Origin: Cordylochernes scorpioides
Taxonomy: Eukaryota; Arthropoda; Arachnida; Pseudoscorpiones; Chernetidae
Length of the DNA stretch: 64,000 nt
Direction of reading: 5' to 3'
NCBI GenBank assembly: GCA_030710605.1
Contig: CP092876.1
Span: 58,457,252 to 58,521,251 of the forward strand
Program-made: the position numbers and the translations under genes
In this document: piece by piece, positions 21,572 to 32,911 of the stretch
Numbering within the stretch: position 1 is the stretch's first letter
How the letters are laid out: every line of letters begins with the position of its first letter
Notes under the pieces: model-generated
The model's input: only the letters and a program-made list of their open reading frames with translations
Database searches by the model: none
Told to the model about the DNA's origin: nothing

Positions 21572-22110
21572 GGTTGGGTCAATAAGTAATGAACAATCAC
21601 CCCCCTAGCAAAATATATAAATAATTTATTATCATAAAATACATGTTTTCTGGTAAATAAAACACTCTGATTTTCATTTCTGTAACCAGAATTGATTTAT
21701 CTTTTGTATTTTTTAGATATGGAGCCTAATGTGAACACAAGAATCCGACAACGGTCGGTGACCGAGTTCCTCTTTAAGTCCGGTGACATTTCAGCCACAA
21801 CAATTCACTTAAAACTTCAGCCAGTATATGGAAACGAAACATTGGATAGAAGCACTATACAGAGATGGGTTCAGCGCTTCCAGAAAGGTGATTTTGATCT
21901 TCATGACAAAGAGAGGCCAGGAAACCTTCAACTGTCACAACAGACCAAAATTTGGCTCTTGTTGAGGAAGTTGTCAAGAATAACCAGACAATAACGACAT
22001 ATTAATTGATGAAAAAACTTTCAAGCTCTAAAGGAAGTGTTGTTAAATTACTTTCAGATCTTAGCTATCGAAAATTGTTGCTAAAAATGAGTGCCAAAAT
22101 TTGTTTATTT
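21572..22110 (+). pseudogene. Mariner transposase amino-terminal relic
   Basis: GGTTGGGTCAATAAGTAATG near 21573 looks like a mariner terminal repeat. A frame from ATG 21719 reads RQRSVTEFLFKSGDISATTI, HLKLQPVYGNETLDRSTIQR, WVQRFQKGDFDLHDKERPG: the mariner helix-turn-helix DNA-binding domain. The frame stops at 21994 and similarity fades by about 22110. The catalytic domain and right terminal repeat are absent, so it is inactive. Confidence 0.72.
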
Positions 22111-22639
22111 AGCTCTCACAAAAAAAAGTTAAATATCTGAGTGATGGCAATATTATATCCAGACCACACAAACGTTGAGTAATATCTAAGGCAACTTACA
22201 AAAGAAGAAAGTTGCGCATCAAGTCAGCAACGTCCAAGAGAATGGGCCCCGGTTATTGCGTGCGATACCCGTTGTCCCCATCAAGGCGAGAGACGGATGA
22301 TTCATCTAATGGACGCTCACAATTCTCCGAAGAGAGTTAATCCAACAAATTAGTGTTTCAATTCATCCGTTTTTACACTGCGGTGACTAAAAAACTAATC
22401 ATTAGAGATATCATTGTCCGCAGCTAATTTTGTAGATTTGTATTTAAGTCGCCTACCAAATATTTTTTCTTCACAAGATGCAACCATTTATTCAATAGTC
22501 TACTTCTTCACTGTGTTCTATGCACGAAAAACGATGTATATAGTCTTTTGTACATAGATATTATTTCCTTTTCTTATTTTTCTCTTTTCTGAGCGTGGAT
22601 TCAGTTTATTCCCCTGCTTCTCATTTCTTTTTATTTTCA
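22111..22639. other. Unassigned
   Basis: A GC-richer island at about 22230-22330 stands out from its surroundings, but I do not recognise it as rRNA, tRNA or coding. Confidence 0.3.
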
Positions 22640-22705
22640 TTTCTAACAAGAGAATCGTCTGTATAAGACGGAATGTCTTAATAAAGGCTTGTGTGTGTAT
22701 TTAAG
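22640..22705 (+). mobile_element. LINE 3' terminus: hairpin plus AATAAAG
   Basis: CGTCTGTATAAGACGGAATG then TCTTAATAAAGGCTTGTGTG: the arms AAGAC/GTCTT directly precede AATAAAG and a GT-rich tail. The same design recurs at 31748-31805, 41640-41700 and 56336-56395, marking the 3' end of one LINE family. Confidence 0.5.
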
Positions 22706-23260
22706 TCATCTGCCAACATGTCATTGATGTCGACATTGAGGAACTTGAGATTGTCGATTGAAACAAAGGTATCAACACATCGGACAAGTAAGGTAAACAC
22801 CAATCTATGCTTAGCCGGCTTGACATTTTAGAATAGCTTAAGACTTACGTCAAGAAACGTTCTGCCGTCCAGAAGAAATTGAATTACATTTTGTCGATGC
22901 AAATCATATTTAAAATATTATTCTGGAGCGTATTCACCCCTATTCAATTATTGCATACGAGCTATTTGAAATGATGATCAATGGTCCACATCGAAGTCTT
23001 CGGCCAATATTCTCGTTGGCAAGCTTTCATCCTCTTCTCCAGTTGCCAAAAGTGCCTGATCGTCGACCTTTGATGGTCGTCATGAACGTTTAACTTACAA
23101 TGGGAGAAATTTCCGGATATCATTGTTGAGAAGAGACCAAAGGTAAAATCGACGAGTTTATTTGTTGAAGAGGTTCGAGCTTACGGACAATAACTTGTAT
23201 CCGCATTACAGCCTGTTGAAGGACGTTATTGCCCGAAATCTCGTCATTTTACCTTTAGAA
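22706..23260 (+). other. Coding-like relic, possibly Helitron
   Basis: Parts translate without stops for 20-40 codons: IAYELFEMMINGPHRSL near 22960 and RFELTDNNLYPHYSLLKD near 23175. Their order and wording loosely resemble the region around NMIHGPCG and LDNRWVVPYNP motifs of Helitron helicases. Weak; it could be chance or another old element. Confidence 0.25.
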
Positions 23261-23267
23261 CTTTTTA

Positions 23268-23562
23268 AATTATCCCTAGTACACGTGGTACAGGCCATGA
23301 TAATCATGGTGGTTAGAAGTTGTCGACTGCTTTTACTGTAAGTGCACCACATGTCTGCATTTATGAAAGACAGTTCGACTTTGCACTTACAAATGTGCCA
23401 GAGCCCCGTTTGGTTACTTGCACTCGCTGGTGGGGTTGGACTTTTGCAAGAATCGGGGACCATTGAAGCATTTTTTTTTTTCATTAGAAAAAGTGCCCAA
23501 TGCGGGATTCGATCCCGGGTCGTAGCGGTCGAAAACCAACGGTTTAGATCACCGACCCCTCC
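23268..23562 (-). mobile_element. tRNA-derived SINE, full-length copy
   Basis: Minus strand: tRNA-like head at about 23562-23500 with GGGATCGAATCCC (B box), then the body (TTGCAAAAGTCCAACCCCAC, AACCAAACGGGGCTCTGGC, TTTGTAAGTGCAAAGTCGAA) and a tail ending ACGTGTACTAGGGATAA. The body is strikingly similar to 48375-48893. A 77-codon plus-strand frame and a 127-codon minus-strand frame here are artefacts. Confidence 0.8.
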
Positions 23563-24181
23563 TATGGAACTTTGAACTTCCCTAACCATATTTTAACTTG
23601 GTTTATGCTGTTTGTTCCTTCAAGAAATGTCTATATTGTATTCTAATCTCTCTCGAAGTGGTTGAGAATAATATGACTAATATGTTTAAGTTTTTTTTTT
23701 TTTGTAAGAACATTTTTATTATCTGAAAGGATAGAATATTATTCTCATTAAAAATTAAACAAAACCACAATGTTGGAATAAAATCTTCGGAAAAAAAGTC
23801 GCGCAACTATGCTTTGAGTCCATAGATTCGTAAGTGGAAAGTAGTGTTAGAAATTTAACAAATTACTTAAAAATAATAATATTAAATTGAATCAGTTTTA
23901 TAAAAGTTACCAGACATTAGATCTCAAGCGCCTTCTCCCTAGTTGGTGTTGGATTGATCAGTGTGAAAATATTTTAAAAACAAGAGAATTATTTTATATT
24001 TAAAATGAGTTATAAAGAAAGTATGAAGACATATAGAAACCGATACTATAGAATATTTTGAATAAAAAAAATGTAAAGGAATTGTAAATTTTGTAGGAGA
24101 ATTACGATGAGATTTGGAGGTGAGAGACATATGGTCAGAGATTACCTCTGAGAGAATTGCCGCGACGGGTTTTATTAGTAT
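23563..24181. other. Unassigned AT-rich spacer
   Basis: No supported feature; poly-T tract at about 23692-23702. Confidence 0.35.
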
Positions 24182-24516
24182 AAACAACACGCACAGGAGA
24201 TCTATCAGAACAGACTCCGCTTGACTCCCATTAGTAACAAAGATTAGAGACCAACCAATAGAGCACCAACAAAGAGTACTGTTATTTCAGCATCGGAACC
24301 TTGAATCAGAATTCAAATTCCCCATTCTGCCACCATTGTCCAGCCATTGGCAATAAACAACACGTACAAGATCTATCATAACTGACTCCGCTTGACTCCC
24401 GTTAGAAACAGGGATTTCAGACCAACCAATAGAGCGCCAACAAAGAGTACTGTTATTATAGCATTGGAACCTTGAATCAGAATTCAAATCCCCCATTCTG
24501 CCGCCATTGTCCAGCC
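24182..24516. repeat. Tandem duplication, two 173-bp units
   Basis: AAACAACACG at 24182 and 24355 begins two copies sharing GACTCCGCTTGACTCCC, ACCAACCAATAGAGC and ACAAAGAGTACTGTTATT. The units differ at scattered positions, so it is not recent. No coding meaning seen. Confidence 0.85.
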
Positions 24517-24754
24517 GTCCCACCCGGAAGGCCTATTTAATTAGAGTGCGGGGGAGACAAAAACGTGGCCAGGCAGGCACCCCACATCGTTAACCTCTCC
24601 GTTTTAATTTGGTCTTTGTCCGGATGATACGAGGCAGAGGAAGACCGTGGACATCCTTTTTTAGAGCTCCATTGGCTTATTCCGGCTATTGCTGATAGTT
24701 TCATCATCGCCATCAGCATTTTTCGGAATTAAGAACGGCGGCGTTTCGTGGAGC

Positions 24755-24960
24755 ATGAAGGCCTTGACTGAAAAGGAGGATCCCTAGGAAGGAAAAATGG
24801 ACGATCATGGCTTGACTGGGAAGGAGGATTACTAGGAAGGAAAAATAGACGAACATGGCTTGACTGGGATGGAAGAAGGACGGAGCCTGGCTTGACTGGG
24901 AAGGATAATCCCTAAGAAGGAAAAACGGATTACGAAGTAAGAGACTGACTGCTGGATAGA
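24755..24960. repeat. Degenerate tandem repeat
   Basis: CCTTGACTG or GGCTTGACTGGGAAGGA recurs at about 24763, 24809, 24857 and 24889, with CTAGGAAGGAAAAA between. Spacings are uneven (about 46, 48, 32). Confidence 0.65.
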
Positions 24961-25685
24961 TCCTTAGGAAGGAATGAAAGTGGAGCAGAGATTGGTTGGT
25001 GGGAGTAGACCTTTCTTAAAGAAGAACGGAGAAGTAGGTGTTGAGTGGATCCTTCTAAAGGAAGGGGCTGACTGGAACATTGGATCCCTCGGCTAGTGGG
25101 GGGAGACGAGAGGGGGAGGAGGGGACAAGTAGGCCAGTCAGAGGTCAGCCGTTTTCATACGGTTGGAAAGAGCACCGCCCGAGGGGGTTCCATATTTAGC
25201 TTCTAGCCTGGAGGATGGAGCGATTAGCCTTAAAATAATGGATCGCGTATCATTGGCTTTTTCATCGATAGCTGGGTGTTTTTATGAGAACAGATAGGTG
25301 TCATTACAGCACGAGTGCCGTTGGACAAATCAATCATTCTGGAAAAATAAATCTGAGTTGAAGAGTTTGTCTTTTAAAATGAATTACTCATAGAGGTATT
25401 TTAGCATTTATTTTATTCTTCCAGAACGCTGTGGGAAAAGGCTGTAGCCAGTCTATTTGCAAACTATGAAGACAATCTAATCCACAATAAAGCTGATGTT
25501 AAGTTGATGAGTGTGTCAGTGTGATAATCCCTTATATTTTAAGTCTTTAAAAATGTTCACCAGAGAAAATATGTCGTTTATTTGTGTTTGAAAGCGTGTG
25601 TAGCCACTCTACAGCTATATCGTGTAGATGAAGTAACTCCACATCGTGTATAAGGAAGACACGGCATCGCCCAGACGGCTCAACT
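24961..25685. other. Unassigned
   Basis: A purine-rich tract at about 25095-25130 (GAGAGGGGGAGGAGGGGAC) and nothing else supported. Confidence 0.35.
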
Positions 25686-28325
25686 ACCTTGTAAGAAACG
25701 GTAACTGTGCCGGATACAGTAACTGAGGCATCATTATAATGTAAGAACCTGTGGCTAAGGTAACTAAGTGATCGGTATGCCATGTAGATAACGGTAACTA
25801 AGATAACTATGGTCTTTCGGAGAGGATAACTAAGGTATCTATGGACTTTCGCAGGCAGTAATTTTGGTATCTATGGTCTCTCGGAGGCGGTAATTTTCGT
25901 ATCTATGGTTTTTAGGGACATTAACTGAGGTACTATGGTCTTTGGGGACAGTAACTGAAGTACTAAGGTTTTTGGGGACAGTATTTAAGAAAACTATGGT
26001 CATTCGGAGATAGTATTTACGGTAACTATAAGAAATGGAAGCATTAAAGCGCGCGCGCACGAATGTTTCTTTTAACATGTTTCTATTAAGAGACGGTAAC
26101 TAAAATAACTATGGATATGGGGACAGTGACTGAAGTAACTATGGGCTTTGAAGACAGTAACTAAGGTAACTAGGGTCATTAAGAGAAAGTAACTAAAATA
26201 ACTATGGCTTTGGGGTAACTATATTCCTTCAGAGGCTGTAACTAAGGTAACTAGGGTCCTTGGGGACAGTAACTAAGGTAACTAGGGTCATTAAGAGAAG
26301 GTAACTAAAATAACTATGGCTTTGGGGTAACTATATTCCTTCAGAGGCTGTAACTAAGGTAACTAGGGTCCTTGGGGACAGTAACTAAGGTAACTAGGGT
26401 CATTAAGAGAAGGTAACTAAAATAACTATGGCTTTGGGGTAACTATATTCCTTCAGAGGCTGTAACTAAGGTAACTAGGGTCCTTGGGGACAGTAACTAA
26501 GGTAACTAGGGTCATTAAGAGAAAGTAACTAAAATAACTATGGCTTTGGGGTAAATATATTCCTTCAGAGGCTGTAACTAAGGTAACTAGGGTCCTTGGG
26601 GACAGTAACTAAGGTAACTAGGGTCATTAAGAGAAAGTAACTAAAATAACTATGGCTTTGGGGTAACTATATTCCTTCAGAGGCTGTAACTAAGGTAACT
26701 AGGGTCCTTGGGGACAGTAACTAAGGTAACTAGGGTCATTAAGAGAAAGTAACTAAAATAACTATGGCTTTGGGGTAACTATATTCCTTCAGAGGCTGTA
26801 ACTAAGGTAACTAGGGTCCTTGGGGACAGTAACTAAGGTAACTAGGGTCATTAAGAGAAAGTAACTAAAATAACTATGGCTTTGGGGTAACTATATTCCT
26901 TCAGAGGCTGTAACTAAGGTAACTAGGGTCCTTGGGGACAGTAACTAAGGTAACTAGGGTCATTAAGAGAAAGTAACTAAAATAACTATGGCTTTGGGGT
27001 AAATATATTCCTTCAGAGGCTGTAACTAAGGTAACTAGGGTCCTTGGGGAGAGTAACTAAGGTAACTAGGGTCATTAAGAGAAGGTAACTAAAATAACTA
27101 TGGCTTTGGGGTAACTATATTCCTTCAGAGGCTGTAACTAAGGTAACTAGGGTCCTTGGAGACCGTAACTAAGGTAACTAGGGTCATTAAGAGAAGGTAA
27201 CTAAAATAACTATGGCTTTGGGGTAACTATATTCCTTCAGAGGCTGTAACTAAGGTAACTAGGGTCCTTGGGGACAGTAACTAAGGTAACTAGGGTCATT
27301 AAGAGAAGGTAACTAAAATAACTATGGCTTTGGGGTAACTATATTCCTTCAGAGGCTGTAAATAAGGTAACTAGGGTCCTTGGGGACAGTAACTAAGGTA
27401 ACTAGGGTCATTAAGAGAAGGTAACTAAAATAACTGGCTTTGGGGTAACTATATTCCTTCAGAGGCTGTAACTAAGGTAACTAGGGTCCTTGGGGACAGT
27501 AACTAAGGTAACTATGGTCCTTGGAGACAGTAACTAAGGTAACTAGGGTCATTAAGAGAAGGTAACTAAAATAACTATGGCTTTGGGGTAAATATATTCC
27601 TTCAGAGGCTGTAACTAAGGTAACTAGGGTCCTTGGGGACAGTGACTATGGTAACTAGGGTCATTAAGAGAAGGTAACTAAAATAACTATGGCTTTGGGG
27701 TAACTATATTCCTTCAGAGGCTGTAAATAAGGTAACTAGGGTCCTTGGGGACAGTAACTAAGGTAACTAGGGTCATTAAGAGAAGGTAACTAAAATAACT
27801 GGCTTTGGGGTAACTATATTCCTTCAGAGGCTGTAACTAAGGTAACTAGGGTCCTTGGGGACAGTAACTAAGGTAACTATGGTCCTTGGAGACAGTAACT
27901 AAGGTAACTAGGGTCATTAAGAGAAAGTAACTAAAATAACTATGGCTTTGGGGTAACTATATTCCTTCAGAGGCTGTAACTAAGGTAACTAGGGTCCTTA
28001 GGGACAGTAACTAAGGTAACTAGGGTCCTTGGGAACAGTGACTAAGGTAACTAGGGTCCTTGGGGACAGTGATTAAGGTAACTAGGGTCCTTGGGGACAG
28101 TGACTAAGGTAACTAGGGTCCTTGGGGACAATAACTAAGGTAACTAGGGTCCTTGGGGACAGTAACTTAGGTAACTAGGGTCATTAAGAGAAAGTAACTA
28201 AAATAACAATGACTTTGGGGTAACTATATTCCTTCAGAGGCTGTAACTAAGGTAACTAGGGTCCTTGGGGACAGTAACTAAGGTAACTAGGGTCCTTGGG
28301 GACAGTAACTAAGGTAACTAGGGCA
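25686..28325. repeat. Satellite with 112-bp higher-order repeat
   Basis: The basic unit of about 31 bp is built on GGTAACTA (for example GTAACTAAGGTAACTAGGGT then CCTTGGGGACA). From about 26100 to 28240 it is organised as a 112-bp block ending CTATATTCCTTCAGAGGCT; anchors at 26226, 26338, 26450 and 26562 show the exact period, about 17 blocks. Edges are monomeric: divergent units at 25686-26100 and simple 31-bp units at 27990-28325. Non-coding. Confidence 0.95.
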
Positions 28326-28831
28326 TATTCGGCATGTGTGTAAAAGAGTTTCCTAGCAGTTCCTCCTCTATATAGATGTGGCAACAGCCAAGGTCGGCAG
28401 TTGTCTACGAGATGGCCCAGATGTCAACACAGTGACATTTCCACCACATCAATATGCTGATGATGGAGACAGCATACTGAGCTATTCCAATCACGTTTTT
28501 TTCATTTGGTTTTCTTCATTTTCAAATTCACGTTTCTTTTTTTTTTTTGCCCGATTCACAAACACTGCCACCACACATACATGCAATTCAGATTTAAAGC
28601 AGTTCAGAGAGACTTTTAATGGTAGCTCCTCTTTTTTATTATTAAATTTGAATATTTTTTGTGTTTTTCCTTCAAATATTTAAAGAAAGGACTTCCCAAT
28701 ATTTAAATTATGTATTAAAATATAATAAGTGCCCAATTAGATGCACAAAATCTGAAACCACATATAATTACAATGTATATATTTTTTGTTTTTAAATTAA
28801 TATTAAAAAGAATAATTCTAATATATGGCAA
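28326..28831. other. Unassigned
   Basis: A 101-codon frame (28378-28683) has no recognisable family and is rich in low-complexity TTT. Confidence 0.35.
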
Positions 28832-30050
28832 AACAACAACAACAACAACAAAAGCCTTTATTTAGGGCATTCCGCCCCATATAGGATTCGCCGTATTTAC
28901 ACATCAACAAGAGGAGAGGGAAGAGGAAACATTTACTACAAGATAAAGTTTGTCTCACATTCAGTTACCTATTTACAGATAGGTCATCCTCCAGTATCCT
29001 TTGCCTTGCATTCTTTCTCATGTGCCCAGCTTCTGTGCAGAACTTAAAGTATCTAACAATCAGTAGTTCATCATCCAGAGCTGAAGAGATAAGTTGACAT
29101 ATGCGATGGTATCTAAATTGACCAAAGTTAGGGCTTGGGAAAATTTCAGTACGTTTTTCTGTTAAGAGAGGGCATTGGAAGAAATAGTGAACCAAATTAT
29201 CATCCATGAGATCCTTACAAAGTAAACAGTTCCGGCCATTTTTTTTCTTTCCAGAAGTCTTTTCTTTCTTCCCTGAAAAATTGCCATAGAACTCTATGTT
29301 GTGCAACTAGTCTTTTGTTGGGAAGCGGGATATTTAATCGTAGGTACTCCTCTGTCATGAATGATTCACTCAAAAATTTGTAGTGAGCAAAGTGGGTTGA
29401 ATCAATGATTTTCATCTGATCGTTTTGAATTAATTGGTCTGTGGTGGTTCTAATATATGGCAAAACATGAAATTTCGTTTATTAAACTTTTCTACTGCTG
29501 TAGTTTCTTCCATAGGTTTCCTTTATTAGAAATAGGATAGTTTAAATCAAGTAATAGTTTATGTAATCAGCGGTTGGGTTTCATAAGTTGTAAGGATTTA
29601 CTGATTATTTAAAACAAGTATCTGAATCTCAAGTTTAAATGATCTAATTGTGAATATTTGGATTTATAAAGTTTAATCTGAAGTGGAATATTGGGCTTTA
29701 AAATATCAACTGGTGAATTATTTTCTGAGGTCATGTATGATACTTATGTCTATACTTCCTGTATGGAAAAAACTTTAATCTATTACCTAAAATAAAATAG
29801 TTACAGTCTTTATTCAGTTTGCTATCTCTTAATTTGGCTGAGATTTCCTTAATCAGAAGTTCCTTCCTTTTGACGATCAGCAAATTGTTTTCTCTCATAT
29901 TGAAGGTATGATCTTTCTTTATTGAAGTAAACGTTCATCTTTATATGTATTTTTGAATGACTTTAATTTCTGATCATGTTGGGTTATTTCAACCAGGAGT
30001 GCTTTAACCTTTTTGGATAAAAAGATTGCATTTTAATTTTTAATGAAAAA
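28832..30050 (-). pseudogene. LINE ORF2 carboxy-terminal part with 3' UTR
   Basis: Minus strand. 29463-29215 encodes YKFLSESFMTEEYLRL and LPNKRLVAQHRVLWQFF. A frameshift near 29300 moves to 29306-28965, with NCLLCKDLMDDNLVHYFFQC, a CxxC..H..C zinc knuckle usual at LINE ORF2 ends, stopping at DDLSVNR. The 3' UTR contains CCCTAAATAAAGGC and ends in (TTG)n at about 28832. Upstream (29470-30050) is further decayed ORF with frameshifts, homologous to plus-strand 31420-31650. Reverse transcriptase motifs are not present, so the copy is dead and 5'-truncated. Confidence 0.65.
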
Positions 30051-31199
30051 TAAAAGGGTTTGGGATTAATGGGGCCACCCTGTATATGTTACGCTATCAG
30101 CCAAAATGGATGGTTGGGATACGAAAATAGAGACTGATTTCTCTGGAGCTAAGGAGTTTGGATCACCGCATGCAACAACTACAATAGAAACAAACTACTG
30201 CGAAGTCTGTCAGGGTTGACTCAGGAAAGATTCGGGAAATAGAGAAGCGAATAGTTTATTGAGGAAAATTACTCAAAATATTTTTATTGAATCGAGGGCA
30301 ACGTAAATGAAACTTACAAAAAGCGCGAAATTATAAGTTGAAAGGTTTCTTTTAAAGTTTTTATTATTTTGCCGAGCATTACTGCCCTTCCACAGGAGAA
30401 AAACAGAAAACGTACAAGAAGATGAATTGTTTATATACATATCTGCATATTTACATATATTGGGAGATTTGAATTTAAAAAAAAGGAGCGACTGAAATAT
30501 AGAATTATAAGAGTATATACGGTGTTGTAGATAAACGATAAAAATAACTTAGACTTGTGCTTAATTAATAGGTAGAAAATCTTTCTTTTGATAAACAATC
30601 TTTAAGATAATAAACTTAGTGATAATAAAACTTATAGATAAAAAAACTTGTTGGTAATCAAACTTATAGATAAAAAAAAACTTGTTGGTATTCAAACTTT
30701 TAGATAAAAAACTTAGATGTAATAAAACTTATCGGTAAATAAGAACACTATTTATAAACATTTTGGTAGAAAAACTTGCTTAAATATATGTTTGAAATAG
30801 TGTACTTAACTTGGATAATTTAAGATTGACATTGGATTAAATGTAGGTACTTTAATTAAAACATAAGGAATAAATATGAAAATGTTAGACGCGCGTTTAA
30901 ATGGCGTCGCTTTTCTTCTTGATAAAAGTTCTTTCTGCTTGTTTTTTCCGCCGCGCATGCGCACCACCTCTGATTCTTCGTCATCAACTACGGAGGCGTA
31001 CCACTTCTCATTCTCACCGGTGGTGGCGCCGCCAGGGGAACTTAGCTAGATTTGGTCAATATAGCCTCTCCATATATAGCCTCTCCATACGGTATATGTG
31101 TAAAATTGTATTTAGTAGAAAATGAACTATGGAGAAAATTGTACAAGAGCTACTATTTTGTTGTAAAATTAAATTAAAATTAATAAAGGCTGTGACAAA
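30051..31199. other. Spacer between head-to-head LINE-like copies
   Basis: 30340-30400 on the minus strand is homologous to 31205-31280 on the plus strand (CTGTGGAAG, short stem, then AAAATAATAAAAA). 30540-30770 is a degenerate AT repeat around AACTTATAGATAAAAAA. A CpG-containing island at 30895-31040 holds AAATGGCG (30899-30906) and the palindrome GCGCATGCGC (30953-30962), which match YY1- and NRF1-type sites. The 74-codon frame at 30901-31125 is not recognised. Confidence 0.4.
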
Positions 31200-31720
31200 A
31201 ACGAGAAAGCTCCTGTGGAAGAGCAGTATTGCTCGAAAACTCGGCAAAATAATAAAAATTTTAAAAGAAACCTATCGCCTTAATGATTTCGTGATTTTTA
31301 TAAATTTCAGGCGATTATATAACCCAAGTAAATGAAACTCCTGTCAAATTTTAATCTATAATAAAACAATTACAGGGATAAAAGTCAGAACTCTGATGAA
31401 ATTAAGATCCTCAAATGCCGAAGGCTATCCAAAAAGGTTAAAGCACTCTTGGTTCAAATACCCGAACATGATCAGAAATTAGAGTCATTAAAAAATACAT
31501 ATAGGGTCAAAGATAAAATCTATTTTAAAAAAGATCACACTCCAACGTGAGAGAACAACGCAATCTGCTGATCGTCAAAATGAAGGAACTCCAGATTAAG
31601 GAAATCTCAGTCAAATTAAGAGATAGAAAAAAGCTATTGTTTGGAGGTATTAGCTTTCAAAAGCCTAATGCAAAGATTACCAGTCAAAATGGGTGAAATT
31701 ATAGCAAGTGAATTTAATAA
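31200..31720 (+). pseudogene. LINE-like internal fragment, head-to-head with 29830-30400
   Basis: CTGTGGAAGAGCAGTATTGC (about 31213) is followed by AAAAGGTTAAAGCACTC, CATGATCAGAAATTAGAGTC, CTGCTGATCGTCAAAATGAA and AATCTCAGTCAAATTAAGAG. The same blocks in the same internal order are found on the minus strand at 30400-29830. Stops break the frame. The 5' ends of the two copies face each other. Confidence 0.55.
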
Positions 31721-31747
31721 ATAAGAAGTATCACGAGATCACCTATA

Positions 31748-32005
31748 GACACACACATACAGCTTTATTAAGACCACCGGTCTTATACAGATTCACCACA
31801 GGAAGGAAGCATAGATGGAGCTCCTATACTCCAGACAGCGCAGAACCCAACAGCCTCCAGGTCCGACGCATGTCCAATGGACACAGAATTCACCGTGCAT
31901 AGGTTAGCGTATCACTGAAAAGGCGAGTTTGGAATCAGCCGCATTCTAGTCTTCGCTTCCTTCATCCAAATGGACCACGACATTCGGCGATTCTATCCTC
32001 CGAAC
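31748..32005 (-). mobile_element. 5'-truncated LINE with target-site duplication
   Basis: Minus strand ends CTGTATAAGACCGGTGGTCT, TAATAAAGCTGTATG and a TG-rich tail at 31748. GATCACCTATA is present on both sides (31737-31747 and 32006-32016): an 11-bp target-site duplication. About 258 bp of 3' UTR only; no ORF. Confidence 0.72.
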
Positions 32006-32016
32006 GATCACCTATA

Positions 32017-32640
32017 TATATATGTTATGTAAAAATATTTTATTTGAATTATATTTCATAGATTCAAATATTCTGTTAAGTATACCACCAGATGTCGCGA
32101 CCTCCCTTTATATAACCTATTGTTGTTGTTTCCCGATGGCTTCCCTAGGCTTCTGGTTAGCAGCCCCGTAAATAAAGATATTTCCGTTTCCCGATGGCCG
32201 GCTCAAATATTTTTGTAAATTATGTAAATAAGTCAGGCATACCTTTCTCAAATTGTTTTCTATATTCCATAAGCTCAATTAAAGCAATCTCTGATCAAAA
32301 TATTTTTATATTTATATTTTCAAGATTTTCCGCGACTGCATACCAAAATCACGCAGAAAATCTTTTTTTATAATATATATTCTCCTACAAACTGATAGAT
32401 ATAATTAAAATAAACATTTAGCAAAGCATAGACACCAATTTATCCGATTAAAGAACCGCTAAAATTTAATAGCAATCCTTTTACAAATAAATGCTGCACC
32501 ATAAATAGATTTTTTTTAGAATAATTTCTGTCTTCCTACTCGTTGATTATCTACATCAAATATTTACACAGGTCATTTTGGATAGAAAGCTATTTGCTTA
32601 GAGATTTTAGGGGGAAATAACTGGAAAAATTTCACAGATA
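32017..32640. other. Unassigned; LTR-like signals
   Basis: Contains TTTATATAACC (about 32108) and AAATAAAGATA (about 32171) close together, as in an LTR, and TTTCCCGATGGC twice. Boundaries and duplications are not clear, so no element is called. Confidence 0.25.
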
Positions 32641-32866
32641 GAACGATGCTATTTCTCCAAAGAAAAAATAGAAACTGAGTTGTCTCACCATCTTTTCGAT
32701 TGCCAGAGTATTGTGAAGAAAGAAGAACGTTTTTTTTTTCTTCAAAAAGAGTGTGTTAACGACAGTCATTTTTTAATCATAGTGATCTTTTACCATATCA
32801 AGCCTTTGCTCAGTCTTTATAATTTTTACAAAGCGGTGTATGTGAGCTTAGAAGAACTTCCGTGAA
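32640..32866 (+). pseudogene. Possible LINE ORF end
   Basis: The frame reads SHHLFDCQSIVKKEERFFFL and ends at VSLEELP. HHLFDC fits the H-x4-C zinc-knuckle end of a LINE ORF2 but the preceding cysteines are lost. Weak. Confidence 0.3.
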
Positions 32867-32911
32867 TGTATGATATTTTCTTATCTCTCTCTAAATAAAG
32901 GAAACGATGTA

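Noticed and set aside
22230-22330. GC-richer segment as rRNA fragment
   Set aside because: I could not match it to any conserved rRNA helix; no further support.
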